Positions 43,461 through 55,457 of a DNA stretch of 64,000 nt are shown here, one piece after another. Positions within the stretch are counted from its first letter, which is position 1; the number at the start of each line of letters is the position of its first letter. This DNA comes from Pseudoips prasinana (Eukaryota > Arthropoda > Insecta > Lepidoptera > Nolidae), in NCBI GenBank assembly GCA_951640165.1, contig OX621253.1, positions 13,286,001-13,350,000 of the forward strand, read 5' to 3'. The position numbers and the translations under genes were made by a program. The notes beneath the pieces are model-generated. The model was not told the origin of the DNA. It ran no database searches and saw nothing but the letters and a program-made list of their open reading frames with translations.

Positions 43461-43717
43461 TGAACTATAGATAGTGTTTTACTACGGTAGCTGCTCATGT
43501 CAGCTTTAATTAAAATAATATAATCTTATGTCTAAACAAGTTTTTAACGATTTCCTAATATAATTATCTATTAGAAAATAGATAATTCTATTAGGAAATC
43601 GTTATTAGTTTTTTGTTTTTTTTTTTTAGTTTTTAACGATTTCCTAATAGAACTATCTATTAGAAAATAGATAATTCTATTAGGAAAGCTACCATAGTAA
43701 ACACTATCTATAGTTCA
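43461..43717. mobile_element. Fold-back MITE with two internal hairpins
   Basis: Terminal arms TGAACTATAGATAGTGTTTT then ACTACGGTAGCT pair with AGCTACCATAGTAAACACTA then TCTATAGTTCA. Inside, TTTTTAACGATTTCCTAATA and its complement occur twice in tandem, separated by a T-run. Confidence 0.85.
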
Positions 43718-43780
43718 TCGACATGAATAATTTTATTGACATTTTCTACTGAATTATATTATATTTTAGTATTATAAATT

Positions 43781-43881
43781 GGGTTGCTGGAAACTGCTGG
43801 ATGCGAATAGCGCAAAACCGGCAATTGTGGAGATCTTTGGAGGAAGCCTTTGTCCAGTAGTGGACGTCTTTCGGCTGATTA
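43781..43881 (+). mobile_element. RTE LINE tail fragment
   Basis: GCTGGATGCGAATAGCGCAA, TTTGTCCAGTAGTGGACGTC, TTTCGGCTGATTA. About the last 100 bp of RTE. Confidence 0.8.
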
Positions 43882-44061
43882 TAGCAAACGCCTTGTTATA
43901 GCAAAATATAGAGATACCTACGTTACCTACTAACCCCATTCTGTAACCACATTTTGTACTGACCTATATTGCTAATAAAATCATTTGTATTTGAAAATTT
44001 AGTTACCCATTTCTTTAACATAATATAGGATGAGGGGTATCTAGATATATGAGTCGAGTAG

Positions 44062-44320
44062 TTCCTGGGAAACGTGTGGTTTCCGGCATAGAAATAATAA
44101 AAGGGCCACCCTATATCATCCCGTGGGCGCCGTAAAAGGCGGCTAAGGGGTAGATGGGCAGCAGCGCCACCTAGACAGGTCTAGTAGACACTAGCTACCA
44201 CCTAACTGCGGTCGCCAACTCACATGCCAAGTGCGGTGACTACGGCAAACCCCTCCAAATGACAATGTTATACAAACATTTGTCCAGCTGTGGACAATAT
44301 CGGGCTAATGATGAGATATT
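44062..44320 (+). mobile_element. SINE-A, near full length
   Basis: TATATCATCCCGTGGGCGCC, GGGCAGCAGCGCCACCTAGA, GCGGTCGCCAACTCACATGC, GTGACTACGGCAAACCCCTC, and the tail ATTTGTCCAGCTGTGGACAA then GGGCTAATGATGAGA. Confidence 0.83.
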
Positions 44321-45069
44321 ATAGCCAAAACGTTCCACGGTGCACAGTCCGAGCAGTTACAGTTAGCTTGGAATTGGGAAAATAACGTTATACATTTAGC
44401 TTCACATTTTCGATGACCTACCTAAAGGATCTTAAGGGAGGTTGAAACTCGGAGCGGTCTTTGAGATTAGTTGATAACCGTATGTTGTAAAGAAGCGATC
44501 AGAAATAGATATTCCAATAAAGGTGAATAGGGTTCCACTTGAATTGTATACGGTATTGAAAAGTATAAGAATTTTATGTGCATAAAGTGATAAATAAATA
44601 AATGTGCCTTGGAAATACCTACTTAGCCCAAAATGTAAATGAATTTTGGGCTTAGTAGTTATTATAGAAAAAAAACATTTAAGGTTTAACAGGACTGCAT
44701 TGATTATCTTACTTATAGAAGGAGTTACAGTCGTTACCTACAGAGCTTAACATGCCTATAAAACTAAGCAACGTGCAAAATATACAAAAAATAGATTAAC
44801 TTCCCTTATAATGGCTGGTAATAGGTATGATCTGTTTAAAAGGCAAAATGTGAAACATCTCATATGGACATTAAGAGTCACTACCAAAGAGAGAGGTTTG
44901 AGGTGACCTATTGCCATATCCGGATACACAACTAACTTAAAGATAACAGCGTACAACTAGAGCAAGACCCCACGACCACGACGAAGGTCTGGCGACCTTC
45001 GTTATATTATAAGAGCTGAAAGGTTTTCTGTGCAACAGGGAAGAACGATCAGCAACTAGGGAGTTTGCA
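44321..45069. other. No feature recognised
   Basis: Unassigned AT-rich DNA. Confidence 0.5.
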
Positions 45070-45440
45070 TTATTTTTTTTTATTGGGACATTAAACAGTT
45101 ACACATTACAGTATAATATAATAAGTGTAAACAAGTAACGTAGTAAACGTGTAACCCACACCAATGTCCGCAAAATAATAGTTAAAAAGAAAGGTAATCT
45201 TAATCTAAACTCGCGCGAGTTTACTAAGGCGTTAAAAGGTAATCTCGATTGTTATTTTAGATGATCAATGGCAAGTTTTTTGAATTTTGAAATAGAAAGT
45301 GCAAATATGTCTAAATGTACAAGGTGTGTGTTATATGTCTCTACGAGGTGACGTAGAGGCGCCCGCACTCCGGCGTTAGTTCGGCACCTTGTAGTGTAGA
45401 ACAGCCGAGGAACACTCTCCTCTTGCCGCATCACTCACTT
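45070..45440 (-). pseudogene. LINE C-terminus and 3' end fragment
   Basis: The minus strand encodes MRQEESVPRLFYTTRCRTNA, then GVRAPLRHLVETYNTH and LDIFALSISKFKKLAIDHLK with a stop. A 3' UTR and an A-rich end follow at about 45072. The DIF...FKK ending resembles the remnant at 5256-5690. It could instead be another repeat protein. Confidence 0.5.
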
Positions 45441-46149
45441 TGGCACATAATAAGTAGTAAAGGTGCATAAAACAGTACCTAAAAGTTGTTAAAGTATAAC
45501 GCTCAATTTTATATATTTTCTTCGAGATAACTTTAGGAATCTCGTCACCAATTGCCGGCACTTATGACAGTTGCTACCCCCTGCCAGACACCCCTAAATT
45601 TTAATAAATTATAATTATATTTTCATTATAGTATAAAAGCAAATTTATGTTACTTGAGGACCTATAAAAAATATTACCTCATATAGCTGTTTTAATGGTT
45701 TTTACTCCTTGCCAGCTACATTGAATGTCCGCTGTAGGTCCCCTTTGAGGATATCATTAGCCAAACTATAAATAGTACGTCTCACTCGTCTTACTAAGTT
45801 CTCCTTTAGTTTTGTAACTCCAAAGTTCACTCATTTATTGCATACAACTGAACTGAGTACATTCGAAAGTTTTCAAGTGTGCAATATCGGCGAGAACAGC
45901 AGTTATAGAATAAAGCGTTGTGCAATGCAATGAGAGAAGTTTTACCGCATCGATATGTGGCTCAAAGCTCTTAAAGCTGAGTCTGGCACACTCGTTCAAT
46001 CAGTGGAACCAGTGGTCGGTCATATTAGAAAACAATGAAAACCAAATTATGATATCAAGTGTTTTGTAACTAACTACTTCTTAAAGTACATGTATACCCT
46101 AGCTTAAGAGGCAGAGTATTATTCTTGTAATGATTTTGCAACATAAAGT
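45441..46149. other. No feature recognised
   Basis: Unassigned AT-rich DNA. Confidence 0.5.
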
Positions 46150-46615
46150 ATTTTTTTTTTTTTTATTTAACTTTCAAAATAATACAATTTTTTTTTCACT
46201 TTATGTATTCTGCCAAACTGCAGTACAGTTTGTCGGCAGTATTCTCGCGGGTTCACATCTTAATTCTAATAACTAAATAGTTAACATTACTACTACTTAT
46301 ATAAACAAATTACAGTTCCATCATCCAACGCGAACAACCAACAGCTTGTCGCGGAGAGCAAGTAACTTTATTTGCTATCCACGACAAACCGCGGCCGTTG
46401 GTTTGTTTACGGACACAGTGATAGATAGTGTTTCACAAGCACCTTTTTTAATAATCTTTTAGACACATTTTCAGTTACTATATTACTTGGCAATTCATTA
46501 AGTAATGTGGGAATTCATTAAATAATGTATTTCCATAACGAATATTAAGCAAAAAATTATTTAAAAAAGAACTAATCTTGATACACAATCCTGTGTTTTC
46601 GACCGTTGCCCACCA
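46150..46615 (-). pseudogene. Possible LINE C-terminus remnant
   Basis: Minus-strand translation in shifting frames gives SFLNNFLLNIRYGNTLFNEF and LPSNIVTENVSKRLLKKVLV then KHYLSL. A T-run at 46150 would be the A-tail. This fits the FNxLP ... KxxL ... YxxL pattern of LINE ends but is weak. An imperfect inverted repeat (AACAACCAACAGC / GCGGCCGTTGGTTTGTT) lies at 46332-46412. Confidence 0.35.
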
Positions 46616-47108
46616 TTAAATGTATTTTTAATTTTTCAGCTATAATTTAATACTTTTTAGGGAAATAGGTTCCTTGATATTATGCTGTGCTATTCAGAAG
46701 CTACAACTATAGTAGACCGCGTACTAGCGTTGAAGTAAAGAGGATGTTTGACTATTAGGTTATTAAAATTTCCACAATACTAGGCGTTGATAATCTTCCA
46801 TATTATGATTACTCAAGTATAACGCCTTGTGGGAAGCTTTCTACTATTTTGAAGATTAGATCCGCTAGCATAGTTTGAAAAGGAACATACTTATTTAGTT
46901 GAAAGTGTAATTTACGGCTGTTAGGCGCGCTTTATTCAATGGACAAATGGCATTTGTCATCTTTTTTTATGCTTTAATGGCTCAAAAGCAACTTTCATTT
47001 TACTTTACTTTTCTAAAACAACGAACTTTTATATCAACCCCATAGAATTTTACCATTTTTACTACTACTAGTCGATAAGAACTGAATCGATGCGTTAGTT
47101 TTGTTTAT
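46616..47108. other. No feature recognised
   Basis: Unassigned AT-rich DNA. Confidence 0.5.
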
Positions 47109-47265
47109 GTACAGACGCTAGCACATCAAGCTACCTGTCAAATTTCCCCTAATGAAAGTGAACCTTATGTTTAAGTGATAAAGTTGAAAAATCTATGAAG
47201 GAAATTTGACAGATTGGGTTTAGCTGGATGTGCTAGTGTACAGACACCAGCACATTCAGCTAGTA
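47109..47265. mobile_element. Fold-back MITE family M plus an extra arm
   Basis: Arms GTACAGACGCTAGCACATCA and TGGATGTGCTAGTGTAC frame a 133-bp element related to 50493-50627. A further left arm, TACAGACACCAGCACATTCA, follows at once, suggesting a tandem partial copy. Confidence 0.75.
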
Positions 47266-49019
47266 TGTAGTGTACTCCGAAGTTTAAGGACCGATTTTTA
47301 TTTTATTATTATTTAAATAGACTTGCGCTAGGTAACCCCATATAAATATTGTTTAAATCAATTCTTAGGATTTATATGGAAATTAACCTTATCAAAAGAA
47401 CGAGCGCCGTTGATAAAATACATTTTTCTTGAAAGTTTCTTTCAGGACCAAAAAAGTAAATTAATAACTAAAAAACAATAAAAAGGTTGAAATAATTGCA
47501 GCTATATACTATTATTTATATCCTTCTCTTTTTTTGGCATAGGTTATAATTGTATGTTCAACTGAAATTATTTTTCAGATTTTCGTTCTACTTTTTAATT
47601 ACTTTTTCCTCTTCAGCCAAATGCTAAGCGATTCTATTCGCTTGCAATTTGGCTAGCCTTTCACGTAAGCAGCTACAATTAAGCAATAATTACGAGGCTT
47701 CAAATGGTCCAATAATGTAGAAGATGTATGCACCTGAAATAGAAAAGAGAGTGCCTTGTCTATTCACTATACAGGTATGCTATCGGGGGCATGCGTCGAA
47801 TTAATCTGCACTTAGCAGAGATTAACTACAGAGGTGGATAACACTCTAAACAGTCGTGTCGTTATCTACGAGTATCTTATCTACAGAAATACCAAGCAGC
47901 GTAGCTATTCTCATTAAATCTTGGGATAAATTAAATAATTTATAAGAATTGTAACTACTTATGTAATAGTGTAAATATCCGGGGTAAAATCAAATATTAA
48001 TTTCGTTCCTCACCATTCACCAAGTAGCTAAATATCAACTTATTAGATCGTTGAGAAAAACAAATACAAAAAGTAGGTAGTAAATGTATGAATTTGCGGA
48101 TATTCTCGCTGTGACCCCACATGTAATCACTGGCATAGATTTCGTACAATACGATTCCCTTCCAGGTTTCCTGCGATAAAACTTATCACAGAAAAGCGCA
48201 CAATAATCAAATACGAGTAAGTAGCAACACCAGTATACGATCTAATTAAATATAATCGCTGTTATTATTATCTACCCCCAGCACCGAGTGAACTACGCGA
48301 CATCTCTCAGCTATGCTATTATTTTATTTCAGATTTATTCGCCACAAACTTTGGAGGCATGGAGGGTGTTATTTTCTAATTTTTTCCTTTTGTTGTTGTT
48401 ATCTTTTCCTTTTAACAAATTTTAAATCACTAGCATTGACAATAGTTGATATAATACCTCTGACAGATGGAAGTACTGATTCAGTCACAATATAAGAGTT
48501 CTTTTATTTTGATACAGAAGCCTTGTAATATCAATTTAGTTTTAGTATATCTCATAGTTTTATTTTTCCAGCATGATCAAATCACTTGGCAACGGTTATA
48601 AAAATTAAATATACCACCCAACGCCACTGGTTTTCACCCAACTAAAACTAAAGCTTTACCTTCCAGTATTGTATGTATGTGATTATATCCCTCCGTAGTC
48701 TCTAAGGACAAAGCTAATAAATGAATCGAGTACCGGAATCGAGCACTAACTATTCGGCTTCGAAACTCGTTATAACTTTTACCGGTAAGAAACTTCGCAA
48801 TATGTACGAGGTTATTTAATACGGCTGCCGGATTAAAATGTATTATTTATTTTACTTACATGAACAATTGAAAATTAAGTCGTAGAGTTTTTATTGACGT
48901 GTTTTATAATCGTTATTATAACTTAGGATATTCATAATTACTAGAAATTCTAAAAATCCATTTTTAGTCTTTTGATTTCTTATCTTAACCTTTAATGGCA
49001 GCGTTAAATATGATACAAT
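47266..49019. other. No feature recognised
   Basis: About 1.75 kb of AT-rich sequence, the longest stretch with nothing assigned. Open frames are short and domainless. Non-coding host sequence or eroded repeats are both possible. Confidence 0.5.
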
Positions 49020-49246
49020 AATATTAATAATATCCTGGGACATTATTCACACAAGGCCATCTCATCCCAATCTTGTACTATGGTAACCAGATAACTGATA
49101 TACTACTTTTCTTTTGTAAATACCTTCATACTTATTAAATAAATTTCACCCAGACTGAGGACAATCAGACATGTTCATTCACGCAAATAACCCACGCCCT
49201 GCGTACAGGGCGTGTATCCACAAATCACGCCAACCGTCGAACTAAA
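49020..49246 (-). mobile_element. tRNA-derived SINE-B, diverged
   Basis: Tail ATATCCTGGGACATTATTCA, body ACTGATATACTACTTTTCTT and CCAGACTGAGGACAATCAGA, head complement CACGCCAACCG. The B box is lost. Confidence 0.75.
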
Positions 49247-49334
49247 AAAATCGGCATTCGTTTAGATTGCAATGTCGTTTATAATTGTAATTGAATATGG
49301 CACTAAAGATATTCCTTATTAACAAATATTAGAA

Positions 49335-49654
49335 TCTATACATATAATAAAATCGTAGGAAAGTCAAAACTGTACATTGAATATGTTTTAAAAAGGATAT
49401 TTTGGGCGTGATCTACATTCGATATCGAAGCCATAAATATAGTTTTTAGAATGTTTGTCTGTTTATCTGTTTGTCTGTATGTATGTCCGGGCTAAACTCA
49501 AAAAGTACTGCATGGATTTACTTAAAATTTTGCAGGAATATTACTAAGAGGTCGGGTCAACATATAGGCTACATATTATCACGCTATCATCTACGGGGGA
49601 GGAGCTGTGATAATTTATAAAATTTAACGCAGGTAAAACCGCGGGGCACAGCTA
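49335..49654 (+). mobile_element. Non-autonomous Helitron (short family)
   Basis: Start TCTATACATATAATAAAATC after A. The end is CCGCGGGGCACAGCTA with the usual final G missing. Confidence 0.87.
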
Positions 49655-50492
49655 TTAAAATAATTAAGGCTTTTATTCACGTAGATTTAAAAAGAATGTA
49701 AATAGTCAGAACATGTTTGTAGTAATAAAGTTAAATACATAATTATTTCTAGGTACATACAGATATTTAGGTACGCGGATTGTATGAAAACATTTATAAT
49801 ACTATTTTATAACAGTAATGATATGTTGTTAGCTTGTAAAGTTTTTGTAAAAGAGATTATGTTTACGTTAATTTTCGAAAATAGTTTTACCTATATTTTA
49901 CTACATGTTTCTGAATGGTTTTGTCTATATTAAGGTGCGAATTCAATATTATTTTTAAAGCGGACCTTGTGTTTATAACGACGGTCGCGCTTGAATTAAC
50001 AACTATTATAATATTCTTTGACAAAAAGACTTGATTAATGGGCTTAGGTACGCCTGGATTACATGGGGAATGATACATAACATAACCGTGGGTAGACAGG
50101 ACTACAAAACTAGTAATAAATGAACTTCATAATGATAAAATCTACGAAGTAATCACAGCTACAGATAACGTTGTATACGTCAATATTCATATCTGTTAAT
50201 GACATACAGCAAAACATTATACATTCAGGAAAACAGCATCATCGTTACAGTACTACACTACTCGCCTAGTCCTTATTACTAGCGCTAATTAGCTGCCAAA
50301 GGCAGGGAAATGAGACATCATCAGCAAATAGTAGCCAACAATAGTTATAGCTAGTTGAAAAACAAGGATGTGTCGCGATATATTTATTATATTAGTATAA
50401 TATATTTATTGCAATCCTGCTATTGTTTACTTTACTTTCAGGTCTTTTTAGGTTTCTTTTTAACCATAAAAGTTGTCTGGAGACCGCCCGTT
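49655..50492. other. No feature recognised
   Basis: Unassigned AT-rich DNA. Confidence 0.5.
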
Positions 50493-50627
50493 GTACAGAC
50501 GACAGCACATCAAGCTATCCCAATCTGTCGAATTTCCCCAATTGAAAGTGAACCTTACACTTATGTGTTAAAGTAGACAATCTATAAAAAAAACAGATTG
50601 GGGTAGCTGGATGTGCTGAAGTCTGTA
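50493..50627. mobile_element. Fold-back MITE family M
   Basis: Arms of about 36 bp: TACAGACGACAGCACATCAA then GCTATCCCAATCTG pair with CAGATTGGGGTAGCTGGATG then TGCTGAAGTCTGTA. TA at both ends would suit a mariner-type target. Confidence 0.8.
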
Positions 50628-50884
50628 TATTATGCTCTTTATATCCAATGTGCTCTATCTATAATTATATCGATTTATACTTATCCCTACGGGTTTCTCT
50701 ATGATTTTCACCAATGCACGGTCCTTTGTCAGGGAGTTATCTCGAGATTTTATTTTTAAGCCGTAGTTTTATTTTTAATTATGAGAGGGAGTGGTGAAAT
50801 ACCTTGCAATTGATAGCGATGTAAGGGAACCATGTACTTACGAAAAATATACAATATAAATAACTACAGTTACCTATATTGTAT

Positions 50885-51050
50885 ATGTATTGAAGCTGGT
50901 GGTCCTTTGTTCGAATCCCGGTAAGTAGAAATATTTGTGTGATGAGCACAAATATTTGTTTCTGCGTCATGGATGTTTTCTATGTTTTCTATGTATTTAA
51001 GTTTGGAGCTAGGATGATCTGTTTGACATGTCCCTAGATATTATTATTAC
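50885..51050 (+). mobile_element. tRNA-derived SINE-C, head truncated
   Basis: GAAGCTGGTGGTCCTTTGTT, CGAATCCCGGTAAGT (B box) and TTTGTGTGATGAGCACAAAT match 53540-53795. Confidence 0.75.
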
Positions 51051-51477
51051 TATATAGTTATTTTATTCTGAAGGCAGCAAAATGAGACGCCATCATCGAA
51101 CTGTAGCTAACAATGTAGCCGTTTAAAAATCAAGGATGTCGCGCGATATTGGAAATAATACAACACAATAAGTAGAACTAACATAAAATAACTATAGTTA
51201 AGTTTTTGTTTACTTTAAATATGTAGTTCAATAGAGTTCCATAGATAAACCTTATTAGTTCATAAATTTACTCCTAAACACGAGTTGAGGAACTTTAACA
51301 TTTAATAAATCTCCATCTAAAACAACTGTTATTACTAACAATGTTACTACTATGATTATACCTTCATTAAATACTGCATAGTATTTAATTTAAGTTTCAA
51401 AAAAGAATCGTCAGCAAACTGCACTGGCTACAATTTTTGATTACGTCTCCTTTTTAAACCTTTTGAATAAAAACTGT
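51051..51477. other. No feature recognised
   Basis: Unassigned AT-rich DNA. Confidence 0.5.
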
Positions 51478-51707
51478 CGTCATCATGATAACAGCTGTAA
51501 GAAGTTCACTGCTGGACAAAAGACTTGCCCAAGAATCATCTTGAGGGGATATGGCATAATCGCCGCCCTTAGCCGACAGACATAGTACTCAGAAAGAAGC
51601 TGCTACCCCTCCGCTGTTAGATATTCCCTCGGGTCTACTTCTACGCTGCCTCATGGGATGAGATAGGGTGATGATATTCTAGTATTCATCATCGTCACCA
51701 CACAGCA
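51478..51707 (-). mobile_element. SINE-A copy
   Basis: GTCATCATGATAACAGCTGT, TTCACTGCTGGACAAAAGAC, GTACTCAGAAAGAAGCTGCT and CATGGGATGAGATAGGGTGA. Confidence 0.8.
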
Positions 51708-52454
51708 AAAAATACGTTGTAGTACCACTGCTAGTTAATGTTTCTGTACGTCAAATACTTGGGTTCGGTAGGAATAAAAATTCTTTCTTTTGCATTTTTT
51801 AGTGCGTACTGCATACCCATTCGAATATAAGAAGAAGTTAGTTAAGTTTAAATGACCCATTTCTAAGTTCAAATGACCCGTTTCTGAGTTCTGACTGCTG
51901 ACAGCCCTAATTGGGAGGTACAGAGATACCGCTCATTTTCCCCCTCAGGTACGTGAACCACATTTTAAATGGAAACAATTCGATTTGACTTCTTAATTTT
52001 TATAAGCTTACGTTTTCTTTTGCAAAAAATGTAATAAGTATAATATAAATTTGGTATGCGGCAATGTGTACCAAAAAGTAATGAAACGTTTTATTTCAGG
52101 GTTTCAAGTTTAATATTTCCGTTTCGTTGTTTTGATTGTTTTCACTTGTCATTTTAGTTGTATATTTTACTGTAGTAAGTTTACTTAATTTTATTATTAA
52201 AAAAGTCAGTTGCCATTAACAACGCTACGTTTTACTATTTTATAGAATTAAGGTTTTCATTTTTTAAGTATATATTATTCTATTTTAATATTATGTGCCT
52301 GTTTAAAAAGATAAATATATATTTAATTCTAATGAAAAAGCTTTTTATAGGCGTGCCAAAAACAATGTAGTAGTTATAAGTATGGTACAAATAGTACCTT
52401 CTAATATAGTAATTTGTACACTTGCAAATGCCCCATCTATGTTACTCTTTTTAC
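51708..52454. other. No feature recognised
   Basis: Unassigned AT-rich DNA. Confidence 0.5.
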
Positions 52455-52560
52455 TACCTAGGTTGCCTGGAAGAGATCACACTTTGTGATAAGGCCGCCA
52501 ATTGTACTATTATAATTTCTATCATGTCTTTAAGTGTATAGTAAAGACTTTATCTATCTA
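52455..52560 (+). repeat. Interspersed repeat family E
   Basis: AGGTTGCCTGGAAGAGATCA and GTGATAAGGCCGCCAATTGT are followed by an AT-rich end TAAAGACTTTATCTATC. It looks like a LINE or SINE 3' region. Confidence 0.65.
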
Positions 52561-52609
52561 CGGTTCTCGGTTTGACCATATCAATATAAATAAAACAAAT
52601 AAATGTTTA

Positions 52610-52790
52610 AGGACAACTAAGACACTTCCATGTGATACCTAATTAGGTAGAGCCTGTACTATCGTAGCCAGAGTACTTATATATTTCTAAATACACAGCC
52701 AGAGTACTTATATATTATTGATATATCACACAAAGAATTGCGTGAGTGGATATCGAACCCACGTGTAAAAGGCCAGTCAAATATGTAGAA
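52610..52790 (-). mobile_element. SINE-C group fragment
   Basis: AGAGCCTGTACTATCGTAGC and a diverged B-box complement, GTGGATATCGAACCCACGTG. A 25-base segment (AGCCAGAGTACTTATATAT...) is duplicated within it. Confidence 0.6.
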
Positions 52791-53538
52791 TTAGAACGAA
52801 GAGTTACACGTGTATCTTAAATTTTCTGTAGAGCTTTCACGAATTATTACTTATTGAAGTACATTTTATGGACTATTACTATTTCACTTCTGGAGTCTAC
52901 TTTTACTGTGACATTATTCTTTAACTGATTGAATACTTGTCGCTTATCTTAAAACACTGTTTATATACTTGCAAATGTTAGTAAGTTTTATTAAAACATG
53001 TGAACACTAAGATCAGGGCATATAATGTTTACAAATTAGAGTTACTTATATATTCATCAAAAATTCTAGAGAAATTTCCATCTACCATTATTAAAAAAGT
53101 TTGCATTTAGAAGTCTACAAAAAATAACCACTTCAAAACTTGATATTGCGCACACGCTTTCGTTCGAATCGAAAAATGTTCATCACATTCCTGTAATATT
53201 TTTAAAGATCTCCGTCGACACCCTACACAAGGGAATAGACGAATAAAAAACTTCCTCATTTTATCAGTAAATTTTCTTTCAAGATTCTACCTTCGTAGAT
53301 GATTAATATGCGTAACCATGCCAAAATACAGCCTGTACGTACAAAGAGTTTGTCTGTCTGCGGTCTGATGGAAAAGCAGATGATAGGAATTTGATATGAC
53401 TGTGTTTTACCTTTTCCAGCTGTTTACACTATCCAGCGAAAACAGCAGAAACATAATAATATGACGCATTCGCACTTGTAAAAGTGTCAAATTTGGGTAG
53501 TTTACTTACACAAACTCATTTGTATTTCTTATTCATTT
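52791..53538. other. No feature recognised
   Basis: Unassigned AT-rich DNA. Confidence 0.5.
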
Positions 53539-53539
53539 A

Positions 53540-53795
53540 AGACGGTCACCATAGCCTAGTTGGTAGTTCTCCTGCCTACGAAGCTGGTGGTCCTGGGTTC
53601 GAATCCCGGTAAGTGCAAATATTTGTGTGATGAGCACGAATATTTGTTTCTGAGTCATGGACGTTTTCTATGTATATATGTATTTATCTATCTATATAAG
53701 TATGTATATCGTCGCCTGGTACCTATAGTACAAGCTCTGCTTAGTTTGGGGCTAGGATGATGTGTGTGATATTGTCCTCAGATATTATTATTTTA
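53540..53795 (+). mobile_element. tRNA-derived SINE-C, near full length
   Basis: Head CACCATAGCCTAGTTGGTAG (A box), GGTCCTGGGTTCGAATCCCG (B box), body TGTGTGATGAGCACGAATAT and TAGTACAAGCTCTGCTTAGT. The head has tRNA-like layout but no acceptor stem. Confidence 0.83.
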
Positions 53796-54784
53796 TATTA
53801 TTATTATTTAATGCCTTTTTGGTATTGCATTTTGTTGCACCGGTACCAGCATTATATAAATTCAGCTCCTGCCTGCATCAACTCTACTCTTAATGTGTTA
53901 AGACCTCTCATTGTTTCAATGTGAAATGCTTTTATACGTGTAATAAAGTGTATTTTATTTAAATATATAGTATTATATTTATTTTTATAAATTTGAAGGG
54001 ATTATATCTGCTATAGTATAATAATAATAAAAAGTATTAATTTTCTCATCACTAATAGGTTGGATACATTAACAAAACATGTCTCGCACTGCTTAGCCTA
54101 TGTATGTACAATATCATTTTGAAAGTATGCAACCTGTTTTATGAGATACTGGTACCTAATGTAGGTTTAGAAGAACCTTTAGTACGTGTCAACATCCCAT
54201 TGATTGTATATTCTATCTATCACTATTAACCACGTTAATGTTAAAGTTGACCCCTTAAAACTATATCAGTAACAAACTGGGTCGTATTTTTTCACTTGAT
54301 GTCAATAAGAACTAAGAAGCCTGAGCAAACCACGTTTATATCCTCGTTCTCTTTTGTCATCCTTTCTACAACTATGAAATGTAGCTTGTAAACAAGTTTG
54401 TGTACTTACAGTCCTAAAAGCTAAATCCACTTGAACTAATTCATAGGCTGCGTTAAATCATGAAATTCCAATATAGTCGAGCGTTTATACTTCCATGTTT
54501 CATGTTGTTCGCGACATGGCACAATTTAGGAGTCCGCTTAATTGAAACATGTTGCGGCTCTGCCGTTCACCCCATTTGTCGGCAACGCTGGGAAATATCA
54601 ATCGCGTATATTTAATACCCTTTACATTTAAATTATACGTACATACCTTTACTTAACTGCAAATATATTCTGCATTCAAAACCTGTAGGTATCATTATGA
54701 AACGAGTTGTTACAATTTATCAAACAAATTGATGTCCCAGAATGTAAATAAATGCATAAATGCGCATAAATGCGTAATTACCTG
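53796..54784. other. No feature recognised
   Basis: Unassigned AT-rich DNA. Confidence 0.5.
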
Positions 54785-54932
54785 AGCAGCATACCCGCGT
54801 TCCCGGGGCTCCTCCCATCAGTCGCCAGGAGAAGTCCACGGCAGGTTAGGTTTGGTCGGTGCAAGTCCGACATACCCACCCGCAGACATATTTTCCGGGT
54901 GGCATGCGTCGGCATTCCCCCCTCCTTATCAA
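54785..54932. repeat. GC-rich repeat-like patch
   Basis: CATACCCGCGTTCCCGGGGC, CAGTCGCCAGGAGAAGTCCA and GGTCGGTGCAAGTCCGACAT stand out from the AT-rich surroundings. It is probably a fragment of a LINE untranslated region. Confidence 0.4.
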
Positions 54933-55167
54933 AACTAAATTAGAAACCCTGTAGTTTGAATGCCCAATGATCGTTATCTGGCATAGAAAGACGAGAAATC
55001 GTTTTATTTGGCCATTTGAAAAAGAAGAATTCCTTTGTACTGCTATACTACTGGAAGAGCATTTTACTTGTAGCCAATTTTTATCTAAGTATTAAAGTTA
55101 CACTGAAGGATCTAAATTAATTAATTAATTTATATTTTAAAAAATAATTATAATTTTTAATATAATA

Positions 55168-55277
55168 TAATATCCTGGGACATTATTTACACACGGCCAT
55201 CTGATCCCAAACTAAGCAGAGCTTGTACTATGGAAACCAGATAACTGATAATACTACATATACTACTTTTCGCTCTG
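55168..55277 (-). mobile_element. SINE-B tail half
   Basis: TATCCTGGGACATTATTTAC, AAGCAGAGCTTGTACTATGG and ACTACATATACTACTTTTC. It is cut at the junction with the next SINE. Confidence 0.8.
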
Positions 55278-55278
55278 T

Positions 55279-55360
55279 AATTAAACCATTTGGTGGTCAC
55301 TCATCTATGGACTAACCGCGAGCCTAGTTGCTTAACCTCGCCGATCACTTACGGACTGGT
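55279..55360 (-). mobile_element. 5S-rRNA-like SINE head fragment
   Basis: GGTGGTCACTCATCTATGGA is the complement of the 5S-like C-box block; GCCGATCACTTACGGACTGG completes the head. Confidence 0.65.
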
Positions 55361-55457
55361 GAAAACATACTTTGGACGTGTAAGGGGCCATTAAAAAAAT
55401 ATTATCACCGCGTTACATGCCCATAGAAATAAGAATCTCTTTTTATGCCAGTGAAAC

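Noticed and set aside
44756..44956. Isolated short open frames in unassigned AT-rich DNA (also 48313-48495, 57479-57697)
   Set aside because: Lengths expected by chance, no recognisable domain, and no supporting splice sites.
53540..53612. Possible tRNA gene
   Set aside because: A and B boxes are present, but the ends do not pair as an acceptor stem and the sequence continues into a SINE body shared with other copies.
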